A stretch of DNA of 39,830 nucleotides. Source: a bacterium (lineage in GTDB: Bacteria; Cyanobacteriota; Vampirovibrionia; Gastranaerophilales; Gastranaerophilaceae). Position 1 is the stretch's first letter; every line of letters starts with the position of its first letter. Below are positions 25,796 to 34,722 of this stretch, one piece after another. A program made the position numbers and the translations under genes. The DNA is taken from positions 1-39,830 of the forward strand of contig JAGAJM010000026.1 in assembly GCA_017626055.1 (NCBI GenBank), written 5' to 3'. The notes below the pieces were generated by a model that saw only the letters and a program-made list of their open reading frames with translations, was not told the DNA's origin and did not search any database.

Positions 25796-27637
25796 ATGAT
25801 TAGGAGAGTGTTTAGGGCTATATTTGTAATCTTAATTATTGGCGTGCTTTGTAAAGCGTGCCTAATTAAAGATATTCAAACATCAAAAGAAACCCCTACT
25901 ACAATATCTGAAAATACTATTACTCAGACTTATCCTTCACCTAAGAATATTACAATTAACGGCGTTGATTATCTTCAATCTCAAGCACCAATCGGCAAAT
26001 TTGGTGGAGAAATTATTTTTTCAACATTAGGAGAAGGTCCAAAAACATTTAACCCGTTTAACAGTAAAGATAACACATCTTCTACTATGTCCGCAGTTAT
26101 GTACGACGGACTACTAGCAACTGACCCAATAACTGGTCAACCAAGCCCAAAACTAGCAAAGGAATATTCTATATCACAAGATGGGAAAACATACACATTC
26201 AAACTTAGACGTGGAATACAGTGGTCAGATGGAAAACCAATAACTGCTGATGATGTTGTTTTCACGTGGAATGACATAATCTTTGCAGGATTTGGTGACA
26301 CATCACTAAGGGATTCGATTTACATAGCAGGACAATTACCAACAGTAAGAAAAATAGATAACTATACTGTTGAATTTAAAACACCACAACCTTACGCACC
26401 TTTTATAAGAGTATTATCGGCATCTATTGCTCCAAAGCATATCTTCATGCCAGCAATAAAAAAAGGAAAAGAATACTTTGATAGTTTTTTATCTACAAAC
26501 ACAAAACCTGAAGATTTTGTAGTTTCTGGAGCTTTTAAATTAAAAGAATACGTTCCTGCCCAAAGAGTTGTATTTGAAAGAAATCCTAATTATTACGAGA
26601 TAAATACATCAGGTGATAAACTACCTTATTTGGATAGAGTAATATACTTAATCGTAGGCGATCAAAATAACGAAGTCCTAAAATTTGAGGCAAAAGAACT
26701 TGATGTAATTGGTTTACAAGGGTCTAAAGTTGCACGCTACAAATCGCTAGAACCACATTCTGATTTTAAATTATACAATCTAGGACCAACTACGGGAACG
26801 ATGTATCTATCATTAAACCTTAACGACAGAAAAAATGACTCTGGTAAATATTACGTAAACCCAACAAAGCAAAAATGGTTTAAAGACATAAACTTTAGAA
26901 CCGCTATTGATTACACAATCGATAGACGAAATATGGTATTCAATATTGCAAATGGTATTGGAGCTCCACTTCATACACCAGAGAGTTTAAACTCTATATA
27001 CCTAAATAAAGAACTAAAAGCCTTTGAGAAAGACACAAAAAAAGCTAAAGAATATTTAGAAAAATCAGGTTTTTACACAGATAAAAAAGGACATCTATAC
27101 GATAAAGAAAACAATAGAGTAGAATTTGATTTATACACGAACGCAGGAAACACCGAGCGTGAAGCTATTGGGGTTATGGTAAAACAGGACTTGGAAGAAC
27201 TTGGAATGAAGGTTAATTTTAAGCCTATTGAATTTAATTCACTTGTTAACAAACTTGTGAATACCTTTGACTGGGACATGGTAATTATGGGGCTAACTGG
27301 CTCTCCACTAGAACCAAATGGCGGTAAAAACGTTTGGTTATCTAATGGACGTTTACACATGTTTAATATGAGAACCCCAAGTGAAGGAAAAGCAAATATT
27401 CTACCTTGGGAAAAAGAACTTGATGAAATCTTTGAAAAAGGAGCTTTGGCTACAAAATTTGAAGACAGAAAAAAATATTACGACAGATATCAAGAAATCA
27501 TTTACGAACAAAGACCTATGATTTACATATATTCACCAGTAGTAATTATGGCGATAAGGGATAAATTTAAAAACATCTACCCATCAAGCCTTGGTGGAAT
27601 AACACACAATATCGAAGAAATTTATATTGGAGAATAA
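25796..27637 (+). CDS. Peptide/oligopeptide ABC transporter substrate-binding protein (SBP family 5)
   Basis: A 613-aa family 5 solute-binding protein that would capture peptides outside the cytoplasmic membrane for the permeases encoded next. Typical segments are GPKTFNPFN near the start of the mature part, YDGLLATDPITGQPSPKLAKEY, FKLRRGIQWSDGKPITADDV and INFRTAIDYTIDR. The N-terminus (MIRRVFRAIFVILIIGVLCK) is a membrane segment or signal; the cysteines after it do not form a perfect lipobox, so lipid anchoring is uncertain. It leads an operon with two permeases; no ATPase gene follows, so ATPases must be encoded elsewhere. The start lacks a Shine-Dalgarno and seems leaderless. Confidence 0.93.
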   Translation: MIRRVFRAIFVILIIGVLCKACLIKDIQTSKETPTTISENTITQTYPSPKNITINGVDYLQSQAPIGKFGGEIIFSTLGEGPKTFNPFNSKDNTSSTMSAVMYDGLLATDPITGQPSPKLAKEYSISQDGKTYTFKLRRGIQWSDGKPITADDVVFTWNDIIFAGFGDTSLRDSIYIAGQLPTVRKIDNYTVEFKTPQPYAPFIRVLSASIAPKHIFMPAIKKGKEYFDSFLSTNTKPEDFVVSGAFKLKEYVPAQRVVFERNPNYYEINTSGDKLPYLDRVIYLIVGDQNNEVLKFEAKELDVIGLQGSKVARYKSLEPHSDFKLYNLGPTTGTMYLSLNLNDRKNDSGKYYVNPTKQKWFKDINFRTAIDYTIDRRNMVFNIANGIGAPLHTPESLNSIYLNKELKAFEKDTKKAKEYLEKSGFYTDKKGHLYDKENNRVEFDLYTNAGNTEREAIGVMVKQDLEELGMKVNFKPIEFNSLVNKLVNTFDWDMVIMGLTGSPLEPNGGKNVWLSNGRLHMFNMRTPSEGKANILPWEKELDEIFEKGALATKFEDRKKYYDRYQEIIYEQRPMIYIYSPVVIMAIRDKFKNIYPSSLGGITHNIEEIYIGE

Positions 27638-27641
27638 TTCA

Positions 27642-28613
27642 GTGGAAACATTCAAATACATATTAAAAAGAATAATCCAAACAATACCATTACTGATAAT
27701 GGTATCAATAATTAGTTTCTTTATAATCAGATTATCTCCAGTTGATCCGCTTGCGGAACTAAAATTGAACCCGTCGATTTCACCTGAAACTGTTGAATTG
27801 GAAAAGCAAAGACTAGGACTTGATAAACCCATTATCGTTCAATATGGCAAATGGGCAGTGTCTTTTATTCAAGGAGATTTGGGTGTAACTTCTACTGGTG
27901 AAAGAGTTAGTCAAAAACTTAAAGAAAGAATTCCTAATACACTTCTATTGACTTCATTAGTTATCTTATTAACTTGGCTTGTTGGCGTTCCACTAGGTAT
28001 TATTGCCGCAGTCAAATGGAAAACTAACTTCGATAGAATACTAACAGTTTTAACAAGTATAGGTATGGCAATTCCGTCCTTCTTCTTTGCAGTTTTATTA
28101 TTACTATTTGCAGTAAAAACTGGTTGGTTCCCAATCGGAGGTTTAACCAGTCCAAACTTTGCAGATATGACATTTGGACAAAAGTTTATTGACATCACAC
28201 ACCACTTAATTTTACCTGTATTTGTACTATTTACAATCTCACTTGCGGGTTTACAACGACAAATGAGAGCAAATATGCTTGATGTTTTAGATAGTGATTA
28301 TGTAAAATTTGCAAGAGCAAAGGGCTTACCAGAACACCTTGTAATCTATAAACATGCACTAAGAAATGCAGTTAACCCTATGATTACACTTTTAGGCTTT
28401 GAATTTGCAGGATTACTATCTGGTGCAGCATTAACTGAATATGTATTCCAATACCCTGGGTTAGGCAGACTAATTCTAGAAGCGGTCTTAAAATCAGATA
28501 TAAATCTTGTAATGGCATCTTTGATGATGGGTGCTGTTATGCTTATTGTAGGTAACTTAATTGCGGATATTCTTCTTATCATCACCGATCCGAGAATAAG
28601 GGTGAAATCATGA
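27642..28613 (+). CDS. Peptide ABC transporter permease, OppB/DppB type
   Basis: A 323-aa inner-membrane permease with six hydrophobic segments, starting with the family N-terminus (METFKYILKRIIQTIPLLIM) and IIRLSPVDP. The EAA loop that contacts the ATPase is visible near residue 220 (DYVKFARAKGLPEHLVIYKH). GTG 27642 is chosen because GGAG lies upstream at the family-typical N-terminus; the TTG at 27627 would overlap the previous gene. The stop overlaps the next ATG (ATGA), showing translational coupling with the second permease. Confidence 0.93.
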   Translation: METFKYILKRIIQTIPLLIMVSIISFFIIRLSPVDPLAELKLNPSISPETVELEKQRLGLDKPIIVQYGKWAVSFIQGDLGVTSTGERVSQKLKERIPNTLLLTSLVILLTWLVGVPLGIIAAVKWKTNFDRILTVLTSIGMAIPSFFFAVLLLLFAVKTGWFPIGGLTSPNFADMTFGQKFIDITHHLILPVFVLFTISLAGLQRQMRANMLDVLDSDYVKFARAKGLPEHLVIYKHALRNAVNPMITLLGFEFAGLLSGAALTEYVFQYPGLGRLILEAVLKSDINLVMASLMMGAVMLIVGNLIADILLIITDPRIRVKS

Positions 28614-29677
28614 TAAAAGAAGTGTTGCAACAATTATGGAAAGATAAATTTTCTAGAATTGCTCTTATTGTTTTAGGGCTAATTTATTTCTGCTTACTAT
28701 TTGCAGATTTTATTGCACCTTATACAAAGGATTTTTCTGATAGAACAATGGCATATGTTCCACCATCAAAAGTCTTTACAATAGATGAGAATGGTAAATT
28801 ATCTAAACCATATACGTACAACTACATAAGAGAATTTGACCCAGTTAATCTTGAAATAAAATATAAATTAGACAGAAGCCAAAAGCACTATATTAAGTTC
28901 TTAGCTAAAGGACAACCTTACAAGTTCTTAGGATTAATTCCGATGAAACGTCATTTGTTTACAACAGATGATAATGGAAGGATTTATTTATTAGGAACAG
29001 ATATAAATGGTCGAGATGTATTTTCCAGAATATTACTTGGCGGAAGAATTTCTATGACAATAGGATTTTTGGCATTATTTGTACTATTCCCAATAGGTTT
29101 GTTATATGGTGGTATCTCGGGCTACTTTGGAGGGAAAGTAGATGCAATAATGATGAGATTTGCCGAGGCAATTATGTCTATTCCTAGTTTCTACCTATTG
29201 ATAATACTAGCCTCAATTTTACCATCGGGAATGACCAGTACACAAAGATTTATGCTCATTGTACTAATCCTTGCTCTTATAGGTTGGGCAGGATTTGCCA
29301 GAGTTGTAAGAGGTATGGTTTTATCAATAAAAAATCAAGAGTACGTTCAAGCTGCTCAGTCTATCGGAGCTTCAAAACTCAGAGTAATTACAAAACACAT
29401 ATTACCTCAGACAACAAGTTTTGTAATCGTTGCAATGACATTATCTGTCCCTTCTTATATATTATCTGAGTCTGGACTAAGTTTCCTTGGATTAGGTATT
29501 CAGCAACCTGATGCAAGCTGGGGAAATATGTTAAAAGAAGCTCAGGAATTTACAAATATTTTGTATAGACCTTGGCTTTTAACTCCTGGTTTTTTAATTT
29601 TTGTATCAGTTTTGGCATTCAACGTAATAGGTGATAATATAAGAGATATATTAGATCCAAAAAGTAAAGTTAGATAA
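28610..29677 (+). CDS. Peptide ABC transporter permease, OppC/DppC type
   Basis: A 355-aa permease that pairs with the OppB-type subunit. It has an N-terminal membrane helix (IALIVLGLIYFCLLFADFIAP), a ~100-residue extracytoplasmic segment longer than in many OppC proteins, then GTDINGRDVFSRILLGGRIS, the family hallmark of the transmembrane domain start. The EAA loop (EYVQAAQSIGASKLRVITKH) and LSFLGLGIQQPDASWGNML follow. It overlaps the preceding stop by four bases. The operon continues after 16 bases with the TPR gene, preceded by GGGAG. Confidence 0.93.
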   Translation: MIKEVLQQLWKDKFSRIALIVLGLIYFCLLFADFIAPYTKDFSDRTMAYVPPSKVFTIDENGKLSKPYTYNYIREFDPVNLEIKYKLDRSQKHYIKFLAKGQPYKFLGLIPMKRHLFTTDDNGRIYLLGTDINGRDVFSRILLGGRISMTIGFLALFVLFPIGLLYGGISGYFGGKVDAIMMRFAEAIMSIPSFYLLIILASILPSGMTSTQRFMLIVLILALIGWAGFARVVRGMVLSIKNQEYVQAAQSIGASKLRVITKHILPQTTSFVIVAMTLSVPSYILSESGLSFLGLGIQQPDASWGNMLKEAQEFTNILYRPWLLTPGFLIFVSVLAFNVIGDNIRDILDPKSKVR

Positions 29678-29693
29678 CATAGGGATAGGGAGT

Positions 29694-30407
29694 ATGAATA
29701 CAGATAGTAAAATTGCGATAGGAATATCATCCATACTTATTGCTATTGGGGTATTTCTCTTCGTTTGGATTTTACCATTTTTGTTTATATGGTTGTCTTT
29801 TGGAGTAAATCTTTCTAACGTAGAAAGTTTACCTTATCTAAGAAAAGCTGTTAAGTACTCTATTTTTAGAACACAAAAACTTTACACACTTGAAAGTATT
29901 ATCCCAACATTACTTGTATTGGAAAAAGATAAAGAAGCTATCTCTTATTATGGAATTTATGAAAAATTAAATCCAACAGATGACGACTTAGATACAAAAG
30001 CAACAAAAACGCTTGTAACATACGCATACATAAGAACTAAAAATTATGACAAAGCACTAGAGATCTCAAAAGAGACCAATAATTTATATCAACAGGCTAA
30101 AATTTATGTTGAGATTAATGATTTAGATAAAGCAAAAGAAACTGTTGAAAAGATTTTTTCAACAAAAACACAATCTAAACTACCTTACCTATATGTTGCA
30201 CAAATACAACTAAAAGAAGGTTATCCAAACTCAGCACACAATTCAATTGATAAATTACTAAAAGTAAATCCAACACACGTTGATGCCCTTAAAACAAAAG
30301 CGAAAATTTTTGAAGCTCAAGGCAATAAAACCCAAGCTGAAATATATTATCTAAAAGCAAAACAAATAAAAGATGAAAGAAATAAAAAACTAGGGATAGA
30401 ATATTAA
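29694..30407 (+). CDS. Membrane-anchored TPR-repeat protein
   Basis: A 237-aa protein with one N-terminal membrane segment (IAIGISSILIAIGVFLFVWIL and following residues). At least three to four TPR-like helix pairs follow, such as KNYDKALEISKETNNLYQQ, GYPNSAHNSIDKLLKVNPTH and KIFEAQGNKTQAEIYYLKAK. TPR domains are protein-docking scaffolds; the partner here is unknown. The gene follows the oppC-like gene by 16 bases with GGGAG ahead of the ATG, and precedes the MgtC-family gene by 9 bases, so the five genes from 25796 to 31160 probably form one operon. Functional link to the transporter is not shown. Confidence 0.85.
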   Translation: MNTDSKIAIGISSILIAIGVFLFVWILPFLFIWLSFGVNLSNVESLPYLRKAVKYSIFRTQKLYTLESIIPTLLVLEKDKEAISYYGIYEKLNPTDDDLDTKATKTLVTYAYIRTKNYDKALEISKETNNLYQQAKIYVEINDLDKAKETVEKIFSTKTQSKLPYLYVAQIQLKEGYPNSAHNSIDKLLKVNPTHVDALKTKAKIFEAQGNKTQAEIYYLKAKQIKDERNKKLGIEY

Positions 30408-30416
30408 GAGGGAAAT

Positions 30417-31160
30417 ATGGAAACATCAAGCATTGACAATTTAACACATTTATTCAATTTAGAATATTTTGTAAGATTATTATTTGCAGTAATCTTCGGT
30501 TTCTGCATAGGTTTAGAAAGAGAATTAACAAACAAATACGCAGGTCTTAGAACTCATATTTTAGTATGTTTAGGCGCTTGTGTATTCACACTTATTTCAA
30601 TTTATGGATTTCCGACATTTGCACCTGGAGATAATGTAGTTGTAGATAATGCAACAGGTATCAGAGATACATCTCGTGTTGCAGCACAAATCGTTACAGG
30701 TATTGGTTTTATTGGTGCTGGTACAGTACTAAGAAATGGACCAATTGTTCTTGGATTAACAACCGCCGCAACTTTATGGATTGCAGCAAGTATAGGTATG
30801 GCTTGTGGTTCTGGAATGTTTGATATTGCCTTTGCAGGAACAGTCCTTGTCATTTTAACTCTTGTTTCTATTAGAGTTCTTGAAAGAAAAGTATTACCAA
30901 CAAGTACAAAGAAAACTAGACGAATCAAAGTTGGTTTAGTATGTGCAAATGAAAACGCACAAAAAATCCAAGAATACATTATTGATAAATATCCAAGTAT
31001 TACGGAACTAACTAAAAAACAGTTAGTGAATGATTCTAATGCAATCAAAATCACTTGTGTAATTGACGTTGCAACTAAAAAACCAATCAAAGATTTATAC
31101 AAAGTTTTCCAAAAACAACAAGGTATTGAGTCTATTTCAATCCAAGAAACTTTAGACTAA
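30417..31160 (+). CDS. MgtC/SapB-family membrane protein
   Basis: A 247-aa protein whose first ~150 residues form the MgtC/SapB membrane domain: FGFCIGLERELTNKYAGLRTH is the family signature, followed by GIGFIGAGTVLR and LTTAATLWIAASIGMACG. A soluble C-terminal domain (~165-247, RRIKVGLVCANENAQKIQEY) has an ACT-like pattern. MgtC proteins act in magnesium-limited growth and modulate membrane ATPases or transporters; a transporter role itself is not proven. GAGGG lies before the ATG. It is the last gene of the transporter operon, and pyrH follows after a 68-nt gap with a hairpin. Confidence 0.93.
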   Translation: METSSIDNLTHLFNLEYFVRLLFAVIFGFCIGLERELTNKYAGLRTHILVCLGACVFTLISIYGFPTFAPGDNVVVDNATGIRDTSRVAAQIVTGIGFIGAGTVLRNGPIVLGLTTAATLWIAASIGMACGSGMFDIAFAGTVLVILTLVSIRVLERKVLPTSTKKTRRIKVGLVCANENAQKIQEYIIDKYPSITELTKKQLVNDSNAIKITCVIDVATKKPIKDLYKVFQKQQGIESISIQETLD

Positions 31161-31170
31161 TTAACAATTA

Positions 31171-31206
31171 GCTTTACATCAACGTGCCTTTACGTTAGGA
31201 TAAAGC
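31171..31206 (+). promoter_or_regulatory. Leader hairpin upstream of pyrH
   Basis: GCTTTA (31171-31176) pairs with TAAAGC (31201-31206), and AACG (31181-31184) pairs with CGTT (31193-31196) inside it. No T tract follows. It may be a weak attenuator or a processing site. Confidence 0.35.
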
Positions 31207-31228
31207 AAAGAGTAAGGGAGAAATTATT

Positions 31229-31939
31229 TTGAAATATAAACGTATTTTATTAAAAATTAGCGGGGAAGCACTTTTAGGTGAACAACAATTTGGGATTGAC
31301 CAAAACCCTGTAAAAATGATTGCAAATGAAATTAAAAAAGTTAGAAATATGGGCGCAGAAGTTGCTGTTGTTGTAGGTGGCGGAAACATTTTCAGAGGAA
31401 TGAAAAATAGCGCAAAACTTGGTATGGATCAAGCATCTGGCGATTACGTTGGGATGTTAGCAACTGTGATGAACGCTATTGCATTACAAAGTGCACTTAA
31501 TCAAATCAATGTTGATTGTAGAGTTCAATCAGCAATTGCTATGAACCAAATCGCAGAACCATATATCAGACATAGAGCAATAAGACACCTTGAAAAAGGT
31601 AGAGTTGTAATTTTTGCAGCTGGAACTGGTAACCCATTTTTTACAACAGATACTGCATCAGCTCTAAGAGCTTCTGAAATCAACGCTGAAGCTATGTTGA
31701 TGGCTAAAAATGGTGTTGATGGGGTTTATACAGATGACCCTAACACTAATCCAGAAGCTAAGAAAATTGATAAGATGACTTATGATGATATCATCAAAAA
31801 CGAATTAAAAGTTATGGATACATCAGCTTGTGCACTATGCAAACAAAATAAAATTCCAATCGTAGTTTTTGATTTCAAAAAAGAAGACGGAATTAAAAAT
31901 ATCCTTAATGGTCAAGAAATAGGAACATATATTAGTTAA
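31229..31939 (+). CDS. pyrH: UMP kinase
   Basis: It phosphorylates UMP to UDP in pyrimidine nucleotide synthesis and belongs to the amino acid kinase family; bacterial enzymes are hexameric and sensitive to UTP and GTP. The 236-aa protein shows [15 protein letters not shown] at the N-terminus, the nucleotide loop [11 protein letters not shown], and [32 protein letters not shown] and [12 protein letters not shown]. The start is TTG 31229 with GGGAG eight bases upstream, in agreement with the family N-terminus. It opens the pyrH-frr-cdsA-rnc-rpe run; pyrH-frr is a widely conserved pair. Confidence 0.97.
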   Translation: MKYKRILLKISGEALLGEQQFGIDQNPVKMIANEIKKVRNMGAEVAVVVGGGNIFRGMKNSAKLGMDQASGDYVGMLATVMNAIALQSALNQINVDCRVQSAIAMNQIAEPYIRHRAIRHLEKGRVVIFAAGTGNPFFTTDTASALRASEINAEAMLMAKNGVDGVYTDDPNTNPEAKKIDKMTYDDIIKNELKVMDTSACALCKQNKIPIVVFDFKKEDGIKNILNGQEIGTYIS

Positions 31940-31958
31940 TATACGAAAGAGGTAAAAA

Positions 31959-32525
31959 ATGTCAGAATCTTTAGAAGAATTATTTTTATTCGGCGAAGAA
32001 AAAATGGAAAAAGCGATTGCCCAACTTCAAAGAGAATTTGGTTCAATCAGAACAGGTCGTGCTAATCCTGGTATTTTAGACAAAGTTATCGTTGAATACT
32101 ATGGAGCACTTACTCCACTAAGACAAATGTCACAAGTTACAGTACAAGATGGTACTACACTTGTTATCACACCATACGATAAAACAATTATGAAAGAAAT
32201 TGAAAAAGCTATCATCAAAGCTGAGATCGGTATCACACCAAACTCAGATGGTACTTGTATCAGAATGACTTTCCCACCTCTAACAGAAGAAAGAAGAAGA
32301 GAAATTACTAAAGATGTTAGAAAAATCGGCGAAGATGCAAAAGTTGCTATCAGAAATATCAGAAGAGATATGACTGATAACCTTAAAAAACTTGAAAAAA
32401 GCGAAAATCTTCCTGAAGATATGGTAAAAGATAACCAAGACAAAATTCAAAAATTAACAGATAAATACACTGCAAATATTGATGCAGCCGTTTCAGTAAA
32501 AGAAAAAGAGGTTATGACTGTATAA
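31959..32525 (+). CDS. frr: Ribosome recycling factor
   Basis: With EF-G it splits the post-termination ribosome complex. The 188-aa length is standard. Family segments are FGSIRTGRANPGILDKVIVEYYG, whose RTGRA core is diagnostic, then MSQVTVQDGTTLVITPYD, IRMTFPPLTEERRREI and VRKIGEDAKVAIRNIRRD. The ATG is preceded by AAGAGG. The stop overlaps the cdsA ATG by one base (TAATG), giving translational coupling. Confidence 0.97.
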   Translation: MSESLEELFLFGEEKMEKAIAQLQREFGSIRTGRANPGILDKVIVEYYGALTPLRQMSQVTVQDGTTLVITPYDKTIMKEIEKAIIKAEIGITPNSDGTCIRMTFPPLTEERRREITKDVRKIGEDAKVAIRNIRRDMTDNLKKLEKSENLPEDMVKDNQDKIQKLTDKYTANIDAAVSVKEKEVMTV

Positions 32526-33394
32526 TGATAAATTTAGGCTTGAATAATAACGCAACAAGAATGCTAACAGGTTTCATAATGGGTACAATCGTAATGGGTT
32601 GTATAATATTGGGTGGCTATTATTTACTAGCTTTGCTACTATTTATGCTTGCCGTTGGCTCAAGAGAATATGTTAAAATATTGAACAACAAAGGTTTTTA
32701 TCCAAGCCTTAAAGTTATCTACATAACAGAACTTATTCTTGCAACTGTTGTATTTTGCAAAAGATTTGATTTAGTGGCAATCACATTAACAATATGTGCA
32801 ATGTGCTCATTCATGTGGGTACTATTCAGAGGTCGTCAACCTTATATTGCAAACGTTGCAACAACTTTACTTGGTATGGTTTATTGCGGTTGGTTCCCGC
32901 TACATTTGATCTTTTTAAGAGATTTATCTTGCGATAAATACGATAGCGGTTTAGGATTTGTTGTTTTGATGTTTACAGCAATCCTATTAACTGATATTGG
33001 TTGCTATTATGTCGGCTCAAAATTTGGTAAACACAAACTAGCTCCTGTAATTAGCCCGAATAAAACTATTGAAGGCTCAGTTGGTGGCGGAATTTGTGCA
33101 ATTATCGGTGCAGTTATTATTGGTTATTTTATTGAATTACCTTGGTATATGTCAATATTTGCAGGTATAATTTGTACAATCTTTGCTCAAATCGGAGACC
33201 TTTGTGAATCTCTAATCAAACGTGATGCTGGCGTAAAAGATTCTGGGCATAGCTTACCTGGCCATGGCGGATTTTTAGATAGATCTGATAGTTTTGTGCT
33301 AACACTTCCAAGCATGTATTATTTCTGCAAATGCTTTATTTTTAGTACAGAATGGATGACAACATTATCTAACTATGTGAAAGGGTTATTTTAA
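32525..33394 (+). CDS. cdsA: Phosphatidate cytidylyltransferase
   Basis: It makes CDP-diacylglycerol from phosphatidate and CTP, the branch point to bacterial phospholipids. A 289-aa membrane protein with about eight hydrophobic segments. The C-terminal CdsA signature is intact: SLIKRDAGVKDSG, then PGHGGFLDRSDS. ISPNKTIEGSVGG is another conserved block. It lies in the common frr-cdsA neighbourhood, although uppS, usually between them, is missing here. Start and stop both overlap their neighbours (TAATG). Confidence 0.95.
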   Translation: MINLGLNNNATRMLTGFIMGTIVMGCIILGGYYLLALLLFMLAVGSREYVKILNNKGFYPSLKVIYITELILATVVFCKRFDLVAITLTICAMCSFMWVLFRGRQPYIANVATTLLGMVYCGWFPLHLIFLRDLSCDKYDSGLGFVVLMFTAILLTDIGCYYVGSKFGKHKLAPVISPNKTIEGSVGGGICAIIGAVIIGYFIELPWYMSIFAGIICTIFAQIGDLCESLIKRDAGVKDSGHSLPGHGGFLDRSDSFVLTLPSMYYFCKCFIFSTEWMTTLSNYVKGLF

Positions 33395-34077
33395 TGAAGT
33401 CAGTTGCTGAAATCTTTGGAATAGAAACCATTACAGAAGATTTTTACAAACACGCACTTACTCATTCATCTTTCACTAAAGAACACGAATTACCTGAAAC
33501 TCAATGTTATGAAAGACTTGAGTTTTTAGGTGATGCCGTTTTAAAATTAACAATTTCAGATGTTTTATTCAAAAGATATCCAGAATCAAGAGAAGGCGAG
33601 TTATCTAAAATAAGAAGTATCTTGGTTTCAGATAATACTTTGGCTGAAATTGCAAAAAATAATGGACTTCAACAACTTATAATAATGAGCAAACACGAAG
33701 AAAAACAAGGTTGCAGAAATCTTAATTCCATATGCGCTTGTGTTTTTGAAGCCATATTAGGCGCTTATTACCTTGATGGCAAGTTCAGTGAAATTGTTAG
33801 TTATATTGAAAAAACTTTTGAACCATATATCGAAGACGTAGCTCAACATTTTGAAAAATTTAATGCTAAAGCAATTCTTCAAGAATACACTCAAGGTCAA
33901 ACAAAAAAAACGCCCATTTACACTGTGATAAAAGAATCAGGACCTCAACATAAAAAAGTTTTTGAAGTTGAAGTTCGTTATAATGACGAAGTTTTAGCAG
34001 TAGAATCTGGTTTAAGTAAAAAAGAAGCTGAACAAAAATGTGCATTAGCGGCTTGCAAAAAATTAGGAATTGTATAA
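33394..34077 (+). CDS. rnc: Ribonuclease III
   Basis: It cleaves double-stranded RNA, including rRNA precursors. The 227-aa protein contains the RNase III signature YERLEFLGDAVLKLTISDVL with its catalytic carboxylates, a second conserved acidic site near CACVFEAILGAYYLDGKF, and a C-terminal double-stranded RNA-binding domain (AILQEYTQGQTKKTPIYTV to KKEAEQKCALAACKKLG). The ATG overlaps the cdsA stop by one base, and rpe starts directly after its stop. Confidence 0.96.
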   Translation: MKSVAEIFGIETITEDFYKHALTHSSFTKEHELPETQCYERLEFLGDAVLKLTISDVLFKRYPESREGELSKIRSILVSDNTLAEIAKNNGLQQLIIMSKHEEKQGCRNLNSICACVFEAILGAYYLDGKFSEIVSYIEKTFEPYIEDVAQHFEKFNAKAILQEYTQGQTKKTPIYTVIKESGPQHKKVFEVEVRYNDEVLAVESGLSKKEAEQKCALAACKKLGIV

Positions 34078-34722
34078 ATGTCAAAAATTATCATTTCACC
34101 ATCAATATTATCAGCAGATTTTGCAAATTTAGAACGTGATATCAAAGTAGTTGAAAAAGCTGGTGCAGATTGGATTCACGTGGATGTAATGGATGGTCAT
34201 TTTGTTCCGAACATTACAATTGGCGTTCCTGTTGTAAAATCGCTTAGAAACGTTACGAAATTACCATTAGATGTTCACTTAATGATTGAAAATCCAGAAA
34301 AATACATCGAACCATTTGCAAATGCGGGCTCTGATATTATTACATTCCACTATGAAGCAGTAAAACCTGAAAACATTACAGAAATTATCAGAACAATTAA
34401 GTCTTTTGGTATTAAAGCTGGTATGTCTATAAAACCCAAAACAGATGTCAAAGAAATTTTAGAATACTTACCGCAACTTGATATGCTACTTGTAATGACA
34501 GTAGAGCCAGGTTTTGGTGGACAAAAATTTATGCAAGATTGTGCTGAAAAAATACCAACAATCAAAGCTAATGCACCAGAAAATTTAATTATCCAAGTTG
34601 ATGGCGGAATAAACGCTGAAACTGCAAAAATTTGCACAAACTTTGGAGCAACGTCACTTGTTGCAGGCAATTACATTTATAAAGCGGAAAATATCGAACA
34701 AGCTATTCAATCACTACGATAA
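34078..34722 (+). CDS. rpe: Ribulose-phosphate 3-epimerase
   Basis: It interconverts ribulose 5-phosphate and xylulose 5-phosphate in the pentose phosphate pathway. The 214-aa TIM barrel shows SPSILSADFANLERDI, the metal-site HVDVMDGHFVPNITIG, LDVHLMIENPEKYI, LVMTVEPGFGGQKFM and IQVDGGINAETA. It starts at the base after the rnc stop, last in a tightly packed five-gene run. Its final nine bases overlap the end of the convergent 360-aa gene, with no terminator between. Confidence 0.97.
   Translation: MSKIIISPSILSADFANLERDIKVVEKAGADWIHVDVMDGHFVPNITIGVPVVKSLRNVTKLPLDVHLMIENPEKYIEPFANAGSDIITFHYEAVKPENITEIIRTIKSFGIKAGMSIKPKTDVKEILEYLPQLDMLLVMTVEPGFGGQKFMQDCAEKIPTIKANAPENLIIQVDGGINAETAKICTNFGATSLVAGNYIYKAENIEQAIQSLR

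Noticed and set aside
30602..31102. 166-aa minus-strand open frame within the MgtC-family gene
   Set aside because: Antisense shadow; the plus-strand gene has clear family motifs.
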